Both the position numbers and the translations under genes were made by a program. This document shows, one piece after another, positions 8,884-18,651 of a stretch of 64,000 nt of DNA (its first letter is position 1; each line of letters begins with the position of its first letter). The stretch spans positions 138,189 through 202,188 of the forward strand of contig NZ_JAVRHM010000005.1 in NCBI RefSeq assembly GCF_031846525.1, given 5' to 3'. A model generated the notes under the pieces. The model did no database searches, was not told the origin of the DNA, and saw only the letters and a program-made list of their open reading frames with translations. This DNA comes from Autumnicola patrickiae. Its GTDB lineage: Bacteria > Bacteroidota > Bacteroidia > Flavobacteriales > Flavobacteriaceae.

Positions 8884-10500
8884 ATGGAATTCAAATTTGG
8901 AGGTTCAGAACAGAATCAGCGTACAGTATTAGGCCATCCTGCGGGATTGTTTATTCTCTTTTTTACAGAGATGTGGGAACGTTTTTCTTACTATGGGATG
9001 CGGGCACTCCTTGTTCTATTCCTCGTTGCCTCAATTATGGACGAAGGATGGGGTTGGGAACGAGCAGATGCCTTACTTCTATATGCGTGGTATACCGGGC
9101 TGGTTTATGTAACACCTATTTTTGGAGGATTAATAGCCGATAAGGTTACAGGATACCGAAATGCTATTGTTATTGGAGCATTTTTAATGACCCTGGGGCA
9201 CGCATCCATGGCACTGGAAGTTTTTACTGATATATTTTTCTTTATAGGACTTGGATTGTTAATTATAGGTAATGGTCTTTTTAAGCCTAATATTTCTTCT
9301 ATTGTAGGTCAGCTGTATCTAAATCAGGGTAAAGAAAAGGATGCAGGTTATACTATTTTCTATATGGGTATTAATGCAGGTGCTTTCTTGGGTATTTTAC
9401 TTTGTGGTTATATTGGTGAAAGCGTTGGCTGGCACTGGGGCTTTGGTCTCGCCGGGATATTTATGTTCTTCGGGATGTTACAATTTTATTATGCTCAGGG
9501 AATTTTTGGCAGGATAGGTTTACGGCCTGATAAGATGGATGGATATGTTGATCAGCGTACCATAACTGGTGAAGTCAAAGATGAAACAGGAGGCAGGATT
9601 AAAGATAAAACTTACGAAGAAGCTAAACCTGCGGAAGAAGAAAGTCCGAAAGTAACAAGTGATAGATTAATAGTTATAAGTGTTCTCGCATTTTTTACCA
9701 TCTTCTTCTGGTGGGCTTTTGAACAGGCTGGTGGATCCATGACTATTTTTGCAGCAGATTATACAGATAGGGTTCTGGTAGGTGGAGGTGCTTTAACCTT
9801 CAAGATATTTAATACCTTATTAACCATTATTCCATTAATGATTATCACGTGGGTTCTCATAATGCTGTTTAGACAGACTTTTAAGAATTTTCCTTTAGCG
9901 AGTTATGCGCTTGGAGCCAGTTTTGTTATTATTTGGGGGATAGTTATCTGGATGTTAATGAGACAATTTGAAGAAGAGTCACCTGAAGTTCCGGCATCGT
10001 GGTTCGGGATTCTTAACTCCTTCTTTATTATTGCCTTTGCGCCTTTATTTTCAAAAATTTGGCAGAGTAGATTTAATCCAACAGGACCGGTCAAGTTTGC
10101 TATTGGTTTGATCTTACTGGGTATTGGTTTTGCAATTCTTTCTTATGGTTCTATGGGTATTCCTGTAGGTGCAAAAACGGCATCTGTGAGTATGATATTT
10201 CTGGTCCTGGCTTATCTCTTCCATACTCTGGGAGAATTATGCGTATCGCCGGTAGGATTGTCCTATGTAAGTAAACTGGCGCCTGTAAAACTTGTGGGCT
10301 TAATGTTTGGTGTCTGGTTTGTCGCAAACTTTATTGCCAATCTTTTAGCAGGGGTTACCGGAAGTTATATTGATCCTATCGTTGAGGAGTACGGGATGAC
10401 GACCTTCTTCTTAATTTTCACTCTTGTGCCAATAGGAGCCGGAATTGTGATGCTATTGCTGAATAAGACACTTATAAAGAAAATGCACGGAATTAGATAA
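8884..10500 (+). CDS. POT/PTR2 family proton-coupled oligopeptide transporter
   Basis: 538 residues, polytopic MFS protein. The first helix carries the POT signature ERFSYYGMRALLVLFL, and the second PTR2 signature is at FYMGINAGAFLGILLCGY. A hydrophilic loop of about 50 residues in the middle (EVKDETGG to EEESPKVTSD) separates the two halves. It imports di- and tripeptides with protons. It lies 18 bp behind the DPP-IV-type peptidase and ends at a strong hairpin, so the two form an operon. Other substrates, such as nitrate or modified peptides, are possible for the family but less likely here. Confidence 0.92.
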   Translation: MEFKFGGSEQNQRTVLGHPAGLFILFFTEMWERFSYYGMRALLVLFLVASIMDEGWGWERADALLLYAWYTGLVYVTPIFGGLIADKVTGYRNAIVIGAFLMTLGHASMALEVFTDIFFFIGLGLLIIGNGLFKPNISSIVGQLYLNQGKEKDAGYTIFYMGINAGAFLGILLCGYIGESVGWHWGFGLAGIFMFFGMLQFYYAQGIFGRIGLRPDKMDGYVDQRTITGEVKDETGGRIKDKTYEEAKPAEEESPKVTSDRLIVISVLAFFTIFFWWAFEQAGGSMTIFAADYTDRVLVGGGALTFKIFNTLLTIIPLMIITWVLIMLFRQTFKNFPLASYALGASFVIIWGIVIWMLMRQFEEESPEVPASWFGILNSFFIIAFAPLFSKIWQSRFNPTGPVKFAIGLILLGIGFAILSYGSMGIPVGAKTASVSMIFLVLAYLFHTLGELCVSPVGLSYVSKLAPVKLVGLMFGVWFVANFIANLLAGVTGSYIDPIVEEYGMTTFFLIFTLVPIGAGIVMLLLNKTLIKKMHGIR

Positions 10501-10524
10501 ATAAAAGAAGTACATGGTATACCT

Positions 10525-10553
10525 GAAGCATTCCTGAAATTTAGGAATGCTTC
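10525..10553 (+). terminator. terminator hairpin after the POT transporter
   Basis: Perfect 11-bp stem GAAGCATTCCT / AGGAATGCTTC with a 7-nt loop, followed by TTGCTTT. The T-tract is interrupted. Confidence 0.65.
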
Positions 10554-10580
10554 TTGCTTTACTGAAATAAAAAAGAAAAT

Positions 10581-11126
10581 ATGAAGCTTAAGATTTTTAC
10601 TCTTCTGATAATTGCCATTTTTGGAACCGTGTCCCAGGCTCAGGAAATCAATTGGATAAGTATGAATGAGGCGTTAAAAGCCCAAAAAGAAAATCCGAAG
10701 GGTATTTTTATGGATGCTTATACCAGCTGGTGCGGCCCCTGCAAGATGCTGGATAAAAATACTTTTACCAATAAAGATCTTGTTGAGTATGTAAATGAGA
10801 ATTTTTATGCGGTAAAATTTAATGCTGAAGGTACTGAAGAAATAGAATATAAGGACAGGGTTTTCAAAAATCCGAAATATGACGTAGATCGTAAAGGCCG
10901 TAATGGTACGCATGAATTTGCCAGTGCGATGCGGATTACAGGATATCCTACGATGGTATTTTTTGACGATAAAGGCGAAATGGTTGCTCCAGTTGTTGGT
11001 TACAGAACTCCTGAACAATTAGAGATATTTCTGAAGTTATTTGCCGGTGATGAGTATAAGAAATTCACCAGCCAGGAAGATTTCACCGAGTACAGGGAGA
11101 ACTTTGTGGGTGAATTTACAAACTAG
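10581..11126 (+). CDS. secreted thioredoxin-family protein
   Basis: 181 residues. A signal peptide (1-20, cleavage after SQA) precedes a thioredoxin fold with the classical active site WCGPCK (Cys51, Cys54) and the cis-Pro segment ITGYPTMVFFD. An insertion of about 25 residues (EGTEEIEYKDRVF to GRNGTHEFAS) sits between the two halves, common in DUF255/thioredoxin-like periplasmic members. Likely a periplasmic thiol reductant or disulfide-handling protein. It follows the POT terminator, so it probably has its own promoter, and it converges with comEC across an 18-bp gap. Confidence 0.87.
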   Translation: MKLKIFTLLIIAIFGTVSQAQEINWISMNEALKAQKENPKGIFMDAYTSWCGPCKMLDKNTFTNKDLVEYVNENFYAVKFNAEGTEEIEYKDRVFKNPKYDVDRKGRNGTHEFASAMRITGYPTMVFFDDKGEMVAPVVGYRTPEQLEIFLKLFAGDEYKKFTSQEDFTEYRENFVGEFTN

Positions 11127-11144
11127 ATTTTAGAAATAAAGCAG

Positions 11145-13217
11145 TCAATCTGACTTTGCTGAACTTACAAAAGCTCCCTTTTCACCGGTATAGTGGAAAG
11201 GGATTTTTTTATTTTCAGCGGTTTGTTTCCATTGTTCCACATAGGACCTGTAGTTACTTCCGTCTGCGATTATTTGCTTTAAATCTGTTTCTGAAGCAAG
11301 TCTGGCGAGGTTTATTTTCGGAGAATTCGTCAGCAGCAGAATATCAGGCTTAAAACCAGAAAAGTTATATACCGCAGCACTGTCTACTACCAAAAGTTTT
11401 TCTCCAGTGAAGTTATAGATATTATGCATTTTCTTTGAAATTACAGTGTCTGCTTTTGTGGCAACTTTGTAATTTTTCAAAAATAGTTCTTCATTTGATT
11501 GAATATTTTCAGAAGTAAAAAGAGTCAGCGTATCGTTGTTTCTGAAGCCGAGCACCGTTCCGCGGCTTTTATGGAAAACCAAGGCTTCAGATTGTCGAAA
11601 ATGGAATTTTTCGAAGATCAATCCGAGTTGAAGGAAAATAATAGCAATTAAGAATAAGCTCAGATTTCTGAAATTCAGCTTATAAATCAAAATTATTCCG
11701 AAGATAATCAGGAGATAAGCGAGCACTGTTATTAAGGCTGAAAATGGAATGTCATCGAGAACAAATACTTCCTGCGCGGCAACAACATCTACAAAGCGGT
11801 TCATGGCGGCGATACAACTTCCGTAGAACTGCGCCAGGAAATGCGGCAGTGCGTTTATAAGCGCTAAGAAAATCACAAGAATCCCAAGGCCAAGAATAAG
11901 TCCTATAAACGGAAGAAGCACAAGATTAGTTACAAAAAACAATCCAGGGAATTGATGAAAATAATACAGGCTTAACGGCAAGACCCCAATTTGGGCAGCG
12001 ATGCTAACGCTAAGGATCTTCCAGAAATAATCCGGAATTTTATTTTTTGGAACATACAGGTTGTAAAGCTTTGGTTGAATAGTTACGATTGCAAAAACCG
12101 CCAGGTAACTCAGCTGAAAACCGACCTGGAAAATATAATAAGGGTTGATCAGGAGCAGCACCAGCAGCGACATAAAAAGCGTGTTTAAGGCACTGGTTTT
12201 TCTTTTTAGTTGCATGCCAATTGCCAAAAAGGAGAACATGGTAACCGCGCGAATGACCGACGGGGACAGTCCGGCTATAAAAGCAAATCCCCACAACAGC
12301 AGCACGATAATTGCCATTTTAAGGTACCTGCCTTTGGGAAGGAATTCCACCGGACGCAGAAGCCAGTTTAGAATGAGCAGAATGATCCCCACATGCAGGC
12401 CAGAAACTGCCAGAATATGTACTGCACCTGCCGCAGCATAATTTTCGTAAGTTTCTGTGGAAATTTCCCTTCTGTTGCCCAGGATTAGCGCCTGAATAAT
12501 TGCCATTTCTTCGGGTTGGAAAGAATACATGCTTAGCGAGGAAATACTTTTGTTTCGCCACTTTTCGGCGAGGGCTTTAAATTGCCAATTTTCGTCCTTC
12601 AGTATTTCTATTTGCGATTTTGAAAGGTCTATTTGCCGAAGAACGCCCAAATTCTCCATATACTTCCGGTAATTGAACTGGTACGGATTCAGAGGTTGAT
12701 TGATTTCCTCCAAATCAGCTGGAATTAGCAGTTCGTCGCCTACTTTCAGGTTCAAATCGGCGGAATCTTTGGAAATATTGATCAGAATTTTACCAGTGAG
12801 CTTTTTTCGGCTAAATTTTTCTTCTTCGGAAAGGTTTTTATGAGCTTCAGAGGCTTCTGCAATATATTTCTCGGCGTAAAATCCGTCTTTTAGCCTTTCG
12901 GTAATGGTGACTTTAATAATGTCTTCAGAGTTGGCATTTTTAGCATAATGAATATAGTGATTTGGCTGGTTTTCGGGCTTATGAAGGTAAACAGTGACCA
13001 GTCCTATGCAGAAAAATACAAGGTAGGCTGTTATTTCGAAGAAAACATCCTGAAAAATATTTTTGGTAGCTCTTATAAAGGCGAAAATGAACAAAAAAAG
13101 GGCAGTGCCAAAAATGGCAATTATCGACCCACTGGAGAATTCAGCATAGAATCCGATTAAGACACCGAGTAGAAAAACAAGGCAAAGCTTTATTAAAGCA
13201 ACATTCAGAAATCTCAA
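11145..13217 (-). CDS. comEC: ComEC/Rec2 family DNA-uptake channel protein
   Basis: 690 residues. N-terminal membrane helices and a DUF4131 region (about 1-190), then the ComEC/Rec2 competence domain (about 230-500, including AAGAVHILAVSGLHVG and many helices). The C-terminal 150 residues keep no metallo-beta-lactamase HxHxD motif, so the nuclease-like domain found in many ComECs is missing or degenerate, which is usual for Bacteroidetes-length ComEC. The family forms the inner-membrane channel for incoming single-stranded DNA. Last gene of the surE operon. The gene holds five copies of the AATTGCCA motif within 900 bp. Confidence 0.88.
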   Translation of the reverse strand: MRFLNVALIKLCLVFLLGVLIGFYAEFSSGSIIAIFGTALFLFIFAFIRATKNIFQDVFFEITAYLVFFCIGLVTVYLHKPENQPNHYIHYAKNANSEDIIKVTITERLKDGFYAEKYIAEASEAHKNLSEEEKFSRKKLTGKILINISKDSADLNLKVGDELLIPADLEEINQPLNPYQFNYRKYMENLGVLRQIDLSKSQIEILKDENWQFKALAEKWRNKSISSLSMYSFQPEEMAIIQALILGNRREISTETYENYAAAGAVHILAVSGLHVGIILLILNWLLRPVEFLPKGRYLKMAIIVLLLWGFAFIAGLSPSVIRAVTMFSFLAIGMQLKRKTSALNTLFMSLLVLLLINPYYIFQVGFQLSYLAVFAIVTIQPKLYNLYVPKNKIPDYFWKILSVSIAAQIGVLPLSLYYFHQFPGLFFVTNLVLLPFIGLILGLGILVIFLALINALPHFLAQFYGSCIAAMNRFVDVVAAQEVFVLDDIPFSALITVLAYLLIIFGIILIYKLNFRNLSLFLIAIIFLQLGLIFEKFHFRQSEALVFHKSRGTVLGFRNNDTLTLFTSENIQSNEELFLKNYKVATKADTVISKKMHNIYNFTGEKLLVVDSAAVYNFSGFKPDILLLTNSPKINLARLASETDLKQIIADGSNYRSYVEQWKQTAENKKIPFHYTGEKGAFVSSAKSD

Positions 13218-13253
13218 GACACAGAAGAATTTACTTCTGAAGATATATAAAAA

Positions 13254-13856
13254 TTAAATTACGCGGCGCGCCATCACAAAATTATTATGCCAATAACTTT
13301 CTGAAAGTGAAGAAATTATTACTCCGCGTGAACTCGTGGAGTGGATAAAGAGAATATGATCTGGCAGTACGTCTACCACCAGGCCAACATGATTAATTAC
13401 TTTTTTGTTTTTATTGGTTTCGAAGAAAAGCAGGTCACCAATGGTTACTTCCTTTAGAAATAATCTTTTGCCTTCCAGAGACATTGCCCGCGAGGTTCTT
13501 GGCAGTGGAATATCTTCTTCCAGGTATGCTGTATAAACCAATCCGGAACAGTCCATTCCTTTTTTTGTAGTTCCGCCATATTTATATCGAGTTCCTTCAA
13601 ACTTTTTAGCTGTGGAAATGATATTATAGACTCTTTTATCTGCCGGTTCAATTTCAGGATTTGTATCAAATTTTTCTTCTGAAGAGACCATTTTTTTTGA
13701 TCCGTTTTCGGAAATTGCCCTGGATCTTGAAGAGCCACAGGAAGTAAGAAAAACAACAAAGAAAAGGAGGAAAAATACTTTTAGAAGTCCGTTCTTTAAA
13801 AGATGTGATTCATTTTTTCTGAAGATAACCTGATTCACGGCTGATTTCTTTTTCAT
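13254..13856 (-). CDS. NlpC/P60 (C40) peptidoglycan endopeptidase lipoprotein
   Basis: 200 residues. A hydrophobic stretch ending in LTSC gives a likely lipidated Cys40. The C40 domain (about 80-200) shows catalytic Cys103 in GMDCSGL, His156 in NHVGLV and His172 in FIHSTSS. It should cut the gamma-D-Glu-diamino-acid bond in cell-wall peptides. It is 3 bp from lpxB and 36 bp from comEC in the surE-lpxB-comEC operon. The first ~20 residues are basic and polar, so a shorter start near residue 20 is possible. Confidence 0.88.
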   Translation of the reverse strand: MKKKSAVNQVIFRKNESHLLKNGLLKVFFLLFFVVFLTSCGSSRSRAISENGSKKMVSSEEKFDTNPEIEPADKRVYNIISTAKKFEGTRYKYGGTTKKGMDCSGLVYTAYLEEDIPLPRTSRAMSLEGKRLFLKEVTIGDLLFFETNKNKKVINHVGLVVDVLPDHILFIHSTSSRGVIISSLSESYWHNNFVMARRVI

Positions 13857-13859
13857 ATA

Positions 13860-14975
13860 TCAAGGTTTAGCGGATCTGTAAATAAGTTCGGCAGTGGTTT
13901 TACTTGCACCTGCACCTCCTAATTTCTGCTCCAAAAGATAATAATCTTCAATTATTTTTTCACGTTTTTTTCCTTCGAGGATTTTATCGAGTTCCTGTTT
14001 TAAATTCTTTTTGTTGAAGTCATTCTGAATGAGTTCTTTAACTACTTCCCGATCCATGATAAGATTTACCAGAGAGATAAACTTCAGCTGAATAATTCGT
14101 TTAGCGATATGGTAAGAAATAAAACTGCCTTTGTAACAAACCACTTCGGGAACTTTAAAAAGTGCAGTTTCCAACGTTGCGGTGCCCGAAGTTACCAGCG
14201 CAGCATGTGCAAGGTCCAAAATATCGTATGTACGGTTCATTACCAGATTTACATTGCTCTTTTTGATGAACTGCTGGTAAAATTCCATGTCCTGGCTAGG
14301 TGCGCCTGCAATTACGAACTGGTAATTTTTATAATCTTCAGAAATACTCAGCATCACCTCCAGCATTTTAGAAATTTCCTGTTTCCGGCTACCCGGTAAA
14401 ATGGCAATTATGGGCCTTTCATCTAAATGCTGCTCTTGTTTGAAAATTTCAGCATCTATATTTTTCCTGTTGGAAATAGCATCAATTAAAGGATGCCCCA
14501 CAAAGTGCACAGGAAAATTGTGCTTCTTTTCATAAAAGTCCTTTTCAAAAGGAAGGATCACGTACATATGGTCGATATCCCTTTTAATATCGGTAATGCG
14601 ATTTTCTTTCCAGGCCCAGATTTGTGGGGAAACGTAGAAGTGAGTAGGAATGCCCTGCTGCTTTGCCCATTTTGCGATGCGCAGATTAAAGCCGGGATAA
14701 TCCACGAAGATGAGTACGTTTGGCTTAAAATTGGAAATATCTTCTTTGCAAAAGGAAATATTCTTCAGGATGGTCCGCAGGTTAAAAAGTACTTCTACAA
14801 AACCCATAAAGGCAAGCTCCCGGTAATGCTTTACCAGCGTACCGCCCTGCTGCTGCATAAGATCCCCACCCCAAAACCGGAATTCGGCATTTTCATCAAT
14901 CTCTTTTAGAGCTTTAATGAGGTTGGAGGCGTGGAGGTCACCTGAAGCTTCTCCTGCAATAATGTAGTACTTCAA
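13860..14975 (-). CDS. lpxB: lipid-A-disaccharide synthase
   Basis: 371 residues, GT19 family. The start KYYIIAGEASGDLHASNLIKAL is the typical LpxB N-terminus, and PGSRKQEI (about 194-201) and VTSGTATLE (about 260-268) are conserved donor-side motifs. It condenses UDP-2,3-diacylglucosamine with lipid X to make the lipid A disaccharide at the inner membrane. Gaps to the neighbours are 3 bp (NlpC/P60) and 21 bp (membrane protein). Neighbouring surE and lpxB is common in Bacteroidetes. Confidence 0.95.
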   Translation of the reverse strand: MKYYIIAGEASGDLHASNLIKALKEIDENAEFRFWGGDLMQQQGGTLVKHYRELAFMGFVEVLFNLRTILKNISFCKEDISNFKPNVLIFVDYPGFNLRIAKWAKQQGIPTHFYVSPQIWAWKENRITDIKRDIDHMYVILPFEKDFYEKKHNFPVHFVGHPLIDAISNRKNIDAEIFKQEQHLDERPIIAILPGSRKQEISKMLEVMLSISEDYKNYQFVIAGAPSQDMEFYQQFIKKSNVNLVMNRTYDILDLAHAALVTSGTATLETALFKVPEVVCYKGSFISYHIAKRIIQLKFISLVNLIMDREVVKELIQNDFNKKNLKQELDKILEGKKREKIIEDYYLLEQKLGGAGASKTTAELIYRSAKP

Positions 14976-14996
14976 CGTCTTTAGGTGTTAAATTCT

Positions 14997-15281
14997 TCAG
15001 CTTACAATTTTATATATTGCAATGGCTATAGCTACACAAATCGTGGCTAACAGGACTCCGCGGGCATGATAGTGTTGATTTTTCTTCAGAAACACAAAAA
15101 ACGGAAGAAAATTAAGGATTGCTCCCAATGCTATTAATTTTCCCAGATATTCGTTTCTCATAGCATCGGCCAGGGTGTTGTCGATATTCATTTCAGAAAA
15201 AACAGAGATATAGAGAAAGACTCCGGCAATATTTGCGGCAAGGCCTACTAAAAATCCTACAAAAAGATCTTGTTTAGACAT
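14997..15281 (-). CDS. small three-helix membrane protein, unknown
   Basis: 94 residues with three hydrophobic segments (about 7-28, 48-65, 73-92). No motif is recognised. It overlaps surE by 8 bp and is 21 bp from lpxB, so it is firmly inside the operon and probably a real membrane protein. The lipid A gene nearby hints at an envelope role but does not prove it. Confidence 0.75.
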   Translation of the reverse strand: MSKQDLFVGFLVGLAANIAGVFLYISVFSEMNIDNTLADAMRNEYLGKLIALGAILNFLPFFVFLKKNQHYHARGVLLATICVAIAIAIYKIVS

Positions 15282-16056
15282 TAAGATCGCGGCTGTTTAA
15301 TTCTTTAATAAAATGATGAGCGGTGAGATCAAACTGTACCGGGACTACAGAAACGTATCCATTTTCTAATGCCCATTCGTCTGTATCTTCTCCCTCATCT
15401 TTATTTACAAATTTTCCCGAGAGCCAGTAATAATCCCGTCCCTGGGGATTTGTTCTTTTATCAAATTCTTCTTCCCAATGGGCGTTGGCTTGTCTGCACA
15501 CTTTAATTCCTTTTATTTTTGAAGCACTTAATTTTGGTAAGTTTACATTTAAAACCACACCTTTCGGAAGTCCGTTTTTTAGAACATCCTGTGTAATTTT
15601 CTTCACGTATTTTTTAGAAGGCTCAAAGTCTGCCGTTAGGGAGTAATCCAATAACGAGAATCCAATGGCGGGAATTCCTTCTACGCCAGCTTCCACAGCT
15701 GCACTCATGGTCCCGGAGTAAATGACATTAATTGAAGAATTTGAGCCATGGTTAATTCCGCTAACACAAAGGTCGGGTTTGCGGTGCAGGATTTCCTGTG
15801 TTGCAATTTTTACACAATCTGCCGGGGTTCCGGAGCAACTGTATTCTTTGTGTTTATAATTCTTTTTTATTGTTACCGGCTCACAAAATAAGGTGTCGCT
15901 TATAGTAATTGCATGACCCATCCCGCTTTGCGGGCTATCGGGTGCAACTACGATCACGTCCCCTAATTCTTTCATTACTTCAACCAAAGCTCGTATTCCG
16001 GGGGCGGTTATGCCATCATCATTGGTCACTAATATTAAAGGTTTTTCTTTAGGCAT
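15274..16056 (-). CDS. surE: 5'/3'-nucleotidase SurE
   Basis: 260 residues from the ATG at 16056 (MPKEKPLILVTNDDGI). SurE hallmarks are present: the metal-binding NDDG at the N-terminus, SGMGHAITI, and the NHGSN segment. It dephosphorylates nucleoside monophosphates and is a survival/stationary-phase factor in other bacteria. An in-frame ATG at 16095 would add 13 residues before the conserved core. It was rejected because a near-consensus -7 box (TATTTTAG, 16077-16084, minus strand) lies between the two. First gene of a five-gene operon running to comEC. Confidence 0.94.
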   Translation of the reverse strand: MPKEKPLILVTNDDGITAPGIRALVEVMKELGDVIVVAPDSPQSGMGHAITISDTLFCEPVTIKKNYKHKEYSCSGTPADCVKIATQEILHRKPDLCVSGINHGSNSSINVIYSGTMSAAVEAGVEGIPAIGFSLLDYSLTADFEPSKKYVKKITQDVLKNGLPKGVVLNVNLPKLSASKIKGIKVCRQANAHWEEEFDKRTNPQGRDYYWLSGKFVNKDEGEDTDEWALENGYVSVVPVQFDLTAHHFIKELNSRDLNV

Positions 16057-16138
16057 AAACAGGTTTTTTGCTTCAGCTAAAATAGTAATTTCCAAATGAA
16101 AGCTTATCTTAGTAGTTTAACAAATTATTAGTAGCGAC

Positions 16139-16146
16139 TATATTTG
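16139..16146 (+). promoter_or_regulatory. -7 box TATATTTG for the processing protease
   Basis: Exact TAnnTTTG match, 35 bp upstream of the ATG at 16182, in the divergent gap with surE. No clear -33 TTG was seen. Confidence 0.5.
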
Positions 16147-16181
16147 TTGGCACAGTTTTTAATGTATTTTGGAAGACGATA

Positions 16182-18338
16182 ATGAAGAAATTTATGCGGT
16201 ATATGAAAAGAAATTTTAAAGTCCTAATAATGCTGATGGTAATGGCTGCCTCAGCATGTAGTTTTACAACTAAAAAGTTCGACGATCCCAATAAAGATAA
16301 GCTCCTGATAGATCTTATTACTTATGTATTAAATCAGGGGCATTATGATGCCAGAGAAATAAATGATGAATTTTCCAGTGAAGTTTATAGAGATTTTCTG
16401 GAGGCAATGGATCCTTCAAAACGTTTTCTCTACGCGAGTGATGTGGAAAAATTGAGTGAATACGAGAATCTTATAGATGACGAAATTAAAAATAAGGAGA
16501 TAGAATTCTTTAATCTTTCTTATAGCACTTTAAACGATCGCATGGAAGAAGCGCGTGGTTTGTATAAAGAAATTCTGACCCAACCCTTTGATTTTTCTGA
16601 AAAGGAAGATATTAATACAGACTACGATCAATTAGATTATGTTTCTTCTAAAAAGGAAATGAAAGAGCGTTGGAGAAAGCAATTAAAATTCTCTACGTTA
16701 ATAACTTATAGGGATAAGAAAGAACAGGAAAAACAAAAGAAGGAGAATGATGCAGATTATGAGATAAAATCTGATGTCGAACTTGAAAAGGAAGCACGCG
16801 AAGTGACTTTGGAAACACTAGACGAATATTATGACTTCACAGATGATCTTGACAGAGAGGATTATTTTTCGGTTTATATAAATGCTATTGTGGAAGAGTT
16901 TGATCCGCATACTTTTTATTTCGCACCACAGGATAAAGATCGTTTTGATATTGCTATGTCTGGTAAACTTGAAGGAATAGGAGCAAGGCTTCAGAAGAAA
17001 AGCGATAATATCACGATTACTGAAGTTATTTCTGGTGGTCCAGCCTGGAGAAGTGAAGAACTGGGCGAAGGGGATGTTATCCTAAAAGTAAAGCAGGAAG
17101 ATGAAGATGCCGCTGTAAGTATAGTAGGAATGCGTCTTAACGATGCGGTAGATTTAATTAAAGGCCCTAAAGGAACTGAAGTAACCCTCACAGTAAGAAA
17201 GAAATTGATGGGTAATATTGAAGATATTACTCTTACCCGCGATATCGTGGAGATAGAAGAAACTTATGCCAAAACCTCTATGGTAGAGAAGGAGGGAAAG
17301 AAATTTGGGGTAATTAATCTTCCGAAGTTTTACTTTAATATGGAAGATTATGAAGAGCGCAATGCAGCTTCAGACATTAAACAGGATATTATTCGTTTGA
17401 AAGAAGAAAATGTAGAAGGTCTTGTGTTGGATTTGCGAAACAATGGCGGAGGATCTTTGAAAACCGTAGTGGATATTGCAGGATTGTTTATTGAAGAAGG
17501 GCCAATTGTACAGGTGAAATCCAGCGGAGAAAGAAAAGAAGTGCTGGAGGACGAAGATCCTGAAGTACTTTGGGATGGTCCGCTTGTTATTTTAGTAAAC
17601 GAACTATCAGCATCGGCTTCAGAAATTTTGGCTGCCGCAATGCAGGATTATAAAAGAGCAATTATAATTGGAAGTAAGCAGACCTATGGAAAAGGAACTG
17701 TTCAGAATGTAATTGATCTTAACCGTTGGTTAAGAAATAACGACTACGGAGATCTGGGAGCTTTAAAATTAACTACCCAAAAGTTTTATAGAGTAAACGG
17801 AGGCTCTACACAACTTGAAGGTGTAAAGAGTGACGTTGTTGTTCCGGACCGCTACAGTTTTGTAGATATAGGAGAAAAAGATCAGGAAAATCCATTACCA
17901 TGGGATAAAATAGATCCTGCCAAATATGAAGAATGGGATGGTTATGTGGATCTGGAGGGGACTATAGAGCAAAGCAAAGAGCGTATGAATGAAAACGCTC
18001 AGTTAAAGCTTATTGAGGAAAATGCGAGATGGATAAAGGAGCAAAGTGAGGATAACAATTATTCTTTGAATTTTGATGAATATTCAGCAAGCATTGAGCA
18101 AAGAACGGAACAGGCTAAAAAGTATGATTCGGTAAGAGAATATGAAACTGACCTCACCTATATATCTCTTCCTTATGAAGTGGAGGCTTTTGAAACAGAC
18201 ACTATACTGAAAGAAAAAAGGGAAAGATGGCACAAGAGCCTTGGCGGTGATGTTTACATGGAAGAGGCGGTAAATGTTTTAATGAGTATGAAAATGAACA
18301 ATATTGAAAGTTCTAAATATGCGAATATTAAAGATTAG
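16182..18338 (+). CDS. C-terminal processing peptidase, S41 family (Prc/Tsp type)
   Basis: 718 residues. The N-terminal hydrophobic stretch ends in ASAC (Cys26), so it is probably a lipoprotein facing the periplasm. An N-terminal helical domain (about 30-240) precedes a PDZ domain (about 245-350, with GIGARLQKK) and the S41 protease core. The Ser/Lys dyad is Ser478 in LSASASE and Lys504 in YGKGT by comparison with E. coli Prc. The long form with a C-terminal domain matches Prc/Tsp rather than short CtpA. It degrades or trims periplasmic proteins from the C-terminus. Starts at residues 1 or 8 are both possible. A strong terminator follows. Confidence 0.92.
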   Translation: MKKFMRYMKRNFKVLIMLMVMAASACSFTTKKFDDPNKDKLLIDLITYVLNQGHYDAREINDEFSSEVYRDFLEAMDPSKRFLYASDVEKLSEYENLIDDEIKNKEIEFFNLSYSTLNDRMEEARGLYKEILTQPFDFSEKEDINTDYDQLDYVSSKKEMKERWRKQLKFSTLITYRDKKEQEKQKKENDADYEIKSDVELEKEAREVTLETLDEYYDFTDDLDREDYFSVYINAIVEEFDPHTFYFAPQDKDRFDIAMSGKLEGIGARLQKKSDNITITEVISGGPAWRSEELGEGDVILKVKQEDEDAAVSIVGMRLNDAVDLIKGPKGTEVTLTVRKKLMGNIEDITLTRDIVEIEETYAKTSMVEKEGKKFGVINLPKFYFNMEDYEERNAASDIKQDIIRLKEENVEGLVLDLRNNGGGSLKTVVDIAGLFIEEGPIVQVKSSGERKEVLEDEDPEVLWDGPLVILVNELSASASEILAAAMQDYKRAIIIGSKQTYGKGTVQNVIDLNRWLRNNDYGDLGALKLTTQKFYRVNGGSTQLEGVKSDVVVPDRYSFVDIGEKDQENPLPWDKIDPAKYEEWDGYVDLEGTIEQSKERMNENAQLKLIEENARWIKEQSEDNNYSLNFDEYSASIEQRTEQAKKYDSVREYETDLTYISLPYEVEAFETDTILKEKRERWHKSLGGDVYMEEAVNVLMSMKMNNIESSKYANIKD

Positions 18339-18361
18339 TTGAAATAAATCTTAGATTTGCA

Positions 18362-18398
18362 ACAACGCCCTGAAGTTTCAGGGCGTTGTTATTTTTTT
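18362..18398 (+). terminator. strong terminator after the processing protease
   Basis: Perfect 14-bp stem AACAACGCCCTGAA / TTCAGGGCGTTGTT with a 2-nt loop, followed by ATTTTTTT. Confidence 0.9.
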
Positions 18399-18651
18399 AA
18401 GTCAGTTTAGTATGAAGAGAAAGATACTCTATCCTGTTATTATCTTGCTGGTTGCAGCAATACTTCTGGTGGTTGAGCAGTGCTCATAGAGCATTGGGAT
18501 ATTATAACAGGTTTTCAGATTCTACGGCTTTAAGTATCCTGCCGTCAGAGAGCTTCCATTCTGTTAGCCCGTTCGCACTTCTTCCTTAGCAATAGCAGCG
18601 GTCTGTCAAAATTTTTCACTTTCTCGGAATTAGCTTCTGTGTGTTGGGGGT
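18399..18651. other. gene-free gap with a 25-codon micro-ORF
   Basis: Between the protease terminator and the end of rodA. The only reading frame of note is 18412-18489 (plus), 25 codons: MKRKILYPVIILLVAAILL then a short tail ending in Cys-Ser. It looks like a bare signal peptide or a gene remnant. No terminator for rodA, tRNA or recognised RNA is seen in the remainder. Confidence 0.3.
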
